A DNA stretch of 12,334 nucleotides from assembly GCA_019314085.1 (NCBI GenBank), contig JAFCZZ010000030.1, positions 1-12,334 on the forward strand. Direction: 5' to 3'. Positions 11,431 to 12,334 of the stretch are shown piece by piece. The notes under the pieces were generated by a model that was given only the letters and a program-made list of their open reading frames with translations, ran no database searches and was not told the origin of the DNA. The DNA is from Deltaproteobacteria bacterium (GTDB taxonomy: Bacteria; Desulfobacterota; Syntrophia; Syntrophales; UBA2210). A program made the translations under genes and the position numbers. The first letter of the stretch is position 1, and every line of letters begins with the position of its first letter.

Positions 11431-11769
11431 CTACTCCAGAGGGGGACTTAGCATCTTGTTCCATTCCAGCTTTTTCTTGGCCTCTTCGAGCTGATCCGAA
11501 TTGATGTAGCCTCTGTACTTCAGATATCCAAGCCCGTGCCTAGTTATTCGTACATATATTTTTTGTGGGGACAGCTTTTTGGTTTCAACATATCCCCGAT
11601 AGTGTGCCATCTTCTGTATTCTGTTTCTTATATCTTTGATATTAGTTCCTCTGGTTTCCCACGGTCGGATTTTAGAGTTTAGAACCCATCCTCCGTTGTT
11701 GTCAAGGCTTTGATATAGGATGAGCAACAGTTGAATCATTAGCGGTGTGCTGAGCTTTCCGTATCTCAT
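11431..11769 (-). CDS. Small winged-helix-like DNA-binding protein
   Basis: A 112-residue basic protein with winged-helix layout: MIQLLLILYQSLDNN (helix 1), SKIRPWETRGTNIKDIRNRI (turn and recognition helix region), then HYRGYVETKKLSPQKIYVRI forming a beta wing and THHGLG-type RHGLGYLKYRGYI, followed by a C-terminal helix. This is the usual shape of archaeal viral transcription regulators. Transcription is probably leaderless from a TTATAG-type box just upstream, and a palindrome AAGCT-AAA-AGCTT overlaps that box, suggesting autoregulation. The promoter lacks the GGGA-N4-TCCC element, so it is outside that regulon. No named family is assigned. Confidence 0.78.
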   Translation of the reverse strand: MRYGKLSTPLMIQLLLILYQSLDNNGGWVLNSKIRPWETRGTNIKDIRNRIQKMAHYRGYVETKKLSPQKIYVRITRHGLGYLKYRGYINSDQLEEAKKKLEWNKMLSPPLE

Positions 11770-11787
11770 CTGAAAAATTCTTCCTAT

Positions 11788-11800
11788 AAGCTAAAAGCTT
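11788..11800. promoter_or_regulatory. Palindrome AAGCT-AAA-AGCTT over the promoter of the winged-helix-like gene
   Basis: Perfect 5-bp arms with a 3-bp spacer overlap the TATA-like region (about 11784-11796, minus strand) that lies 20-27 bp upstream of ATG 11769. The position fits an operator for the gene's own product; it may also be chance, as the arms are short. Confidence 0.35.
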
Positions 11801-11883
11801 TTTTCTTATGTTCAAAAGTATACATTGTAGTATATGAAGAATATTTACACAACTAACTCTTCTGGCACCACGTTTTGCCGTGT

Positions 11884-11897
11884 AAAAAAGAAAAAAA
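11884..11897 (-). terminator. T-tract terminator of the last minus-strand gene
   Basis: On the minus strand the gene ending at 11912 is followed by CCCCTTTTTTTC and a further T6 run. T-rich tracts of this kind end archaeal transcripts. A short CACG/CGTG stem lies just beyond, at about 11869-11882. The rest of 11770-11911 holds only the promoter of the winged-helix-like gene and two AGTATA direct repeats (11817, 11829). Confidence 0.5.
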
Positions 11898-11911
11898 GGG
11901 GATTTATGTTT

Positions 11912-12217
11912 TTAGCTGGGTGGGTGTTTCCAGAATCTCTTTCTGTATTCTGGTTTCTTGGAAGATCCGTCACCGAGACCTAGGTCTTTAGCTTTACTTC
12001 TGAGGCAGGCAATGTACTCATCCCATGGTCTATCTCTGCAAGCTAGTATCAGATCTTTGGCTTTACTTGCGAACAATTCGTTTTTAGCTATTACTTTCCC
12101 GGAGGTCCTGTTTACATCCTTGGTCCTGATCACTATGTCGTTGAGAGAATCCTTGAAGTAAACTCTGTTGTTGAAGACACTGTGCTTTACTTCATGTGGA
12201 CTACCTAGTGTTCTCAT
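11912..12217 (-). CDS. Small basic protein of unknown function
   Basis: A 101-residue protein: MRTLGSPHEVKHSVFNNRVY, then a lysine-rich middle, a helix ELFASKAKDLILACRDRPWD with EYIACLRSKAKDLG, and a basic tail KKPEYRKRFWKHPPS. The two cysteines (ACRDRPWDEYIAC) are 11 residues apart but sit in predicted helices, not in a beta hairpin, so I do not place it in the CH set. It has the strongest ribosome binding site seen here, GGAGGTGG three bases before the ATG, behind an A-tract, which suggests high expression. Its TATA box is at 12262-12272 and the GGGA-N4-TCCC palindrome lies directly upstream of that. No family is recognised. Confidence 0.7.
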   Translation of the reverse strand: MRTLGSPHEVKHSVFNNRVYFKDSLNDIVIRTKDVNRTSGKVIAKNELFASKAKDLILACRDRPWDEYIACLRSKAKDLGLGDGSSKKPEYRKRFWKHPPS

Positions 12218-12220
12218 ACT

Positions 12221-12228
12221 CCACCTCC
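12221..12228 (-). promoter_or_regulatory. Strong ribosome binding site of the last minus-strand gene
   Basis: On the minus strand GGAGGTGG lies three bases before the ATG at 12217, preceded by a run of A residues. It fixes the start codon. Confidence 0.7.
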
Positions 12229-12261
12229 TTTTTTTTTTTTCTATTTAACGCTATTCATTGT

Positions 12262-12272
12262 CCTTTTTAAAT
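12262..12272 (-). promoter_or_regulatory. TATA box of the last minus-strand gene
   Basis: On the minus strand ATTTAAAAAGG would place the transcript start near 12238, giving a leader of about 20 bases that contains the A-tract and the ribosome binding site. Confidence 0.55.
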
Positions 12273-12278
12273 CTTTGC

Positions 12279-12290
12279 GGGAAAATTCCC
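12279..12290. promoter_or_regulatory. GGGA-N4-TCCC palindrome (site 6)
   Basis: GGGAAAATTCCC lies upstream of the TATA box at 12262-12272 (-) and of a second TATA-like box at 12303-12310 (+), so it sits in the middle of a divergent promoter. It equals the reverse complement of site 4. Confidence 0.75.
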
Positions 12291-12302
12291 ATCTTTTTTT
12301 CG

Positions 12303-12310
12303 TTTAAATA
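12303..12310 (+). promoter_or_regulatory. TATA-like box pointing out of the window
   Basis: TTTAAATA reads to the right and would start a transcript near 12331-12336, at or just beyond the window end. A further plus-strand gene under the site 6 palindrome is therefore expected next door. Confidence 0.4.
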
Positions 12311-12334
12311 GGAAGATTCTATTTCTTTTTGGTT

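Noticed and set aside
11834..11983. Small plus-strand frame of 49 codons with KKKKRGFMFLAGWVF, resembling a tiny membrane protein
   Set aside because: It overlaps the 3' end and T-tract terminator of the minus-strand gene; the lysine run is simply the terminator A-tract read as codons, and no ribosome binding site is present.
1..12334. CRISPR array, tRNA/rRNA gene, integrase, transposase or terminal inverted repeat
   Set aside because: No regularly spaced repeats, no tRNA T-loop signature in a non-coding stretch, and no recognisable recombinase motifs were seen by eye; a dedicated search could still find a divergent case.

Overview
The window looks like part of an archaeal virus, provirus or other mobile element, most likely from a (hyper)thermophilic host. 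Seen directly: first genes of transcription units start at or within a few bases of where a TATA-like box would place the transcript start (leaderless mode), downstream genes carry GGAGGTGA/GAGGTGA ribosome binding sites with ATGA/GTGA/TGATG overlaps, and most genes are short and hard to assign. A DUF1874/AcrIII-1 ring nuclease, typical of archaeal viruses, supports the viral reading. The leaderless-plus-internal-SD pattern and the many cysteine pairs fit a Thermoproteota (crenarchaeal) host, but this is inference and the taxon is not proven. I saw no tRNA, rRNA, CRISPR array, integrase, attachment site or transposase.

Layout. 1-1511 (+): the end of a CPBP-type membrane protease, then a secreted beta-rich surface-type protein broken by an exact 32-bp tandem duplication. 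1554-1892 (+): the AcrIII-1 ring nuclease from its own leaderless promoter. 2836-1889 (-): a radical SAM/SPASM enzyme, divergent from a five-gene operon (2892-4480, +) of small proteins that each carry a cysteine pair in a predicted beta hairpin. 6015-4464 (-): a CPxC thioredoxin-fold protein, a winged-helix-like protein and two more small Cys-pair paralogues. 6077-8834 (+): a tandem AbrB-domain protein, a Cys-pair plus coiled-coil protein, a helical protein and a protein with a winged-helix-like N-terminus. 8884-11429 (+): an eight-gene operon, visibly more AT-rich, with seven more Cys-pair proteins arranged as B-A-B-A-C-C-C. 11769-11431 (-): a small winged-helix-like protein. 12217-11912 (-): a small unknown gene, followed by a divergent promoter running off the window.

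Two threads tie the window together. First, about fifteen small proteins in three separate operons share a Cys-x(9-14)-Cys beta hairpin (one with 34 residues between the cysteines), often of the form P-V/A/I-T-C ... V-x-C. Some are clear recent paralogues; others share only the hairpin. Second, a 12-bp palindrome, GGGA-N4(A/T)-TCCC, occurs exactly at five promoters (plus one near match) and links the radical SAM gene, the thioredoxin-fold gene, the AbrB gene, all the Cys-pair operons and the last gene. The ring nuclease gene and the 11.4-11.8 kb winged-helix gene lack it. A coherent, unproven model is a co-regulated system of cysteine-paired small proteins with a dedicated redox or radical-SAM processing partner, controlled by one repressor, for which the tandem AbrB protein is the best local candidate.
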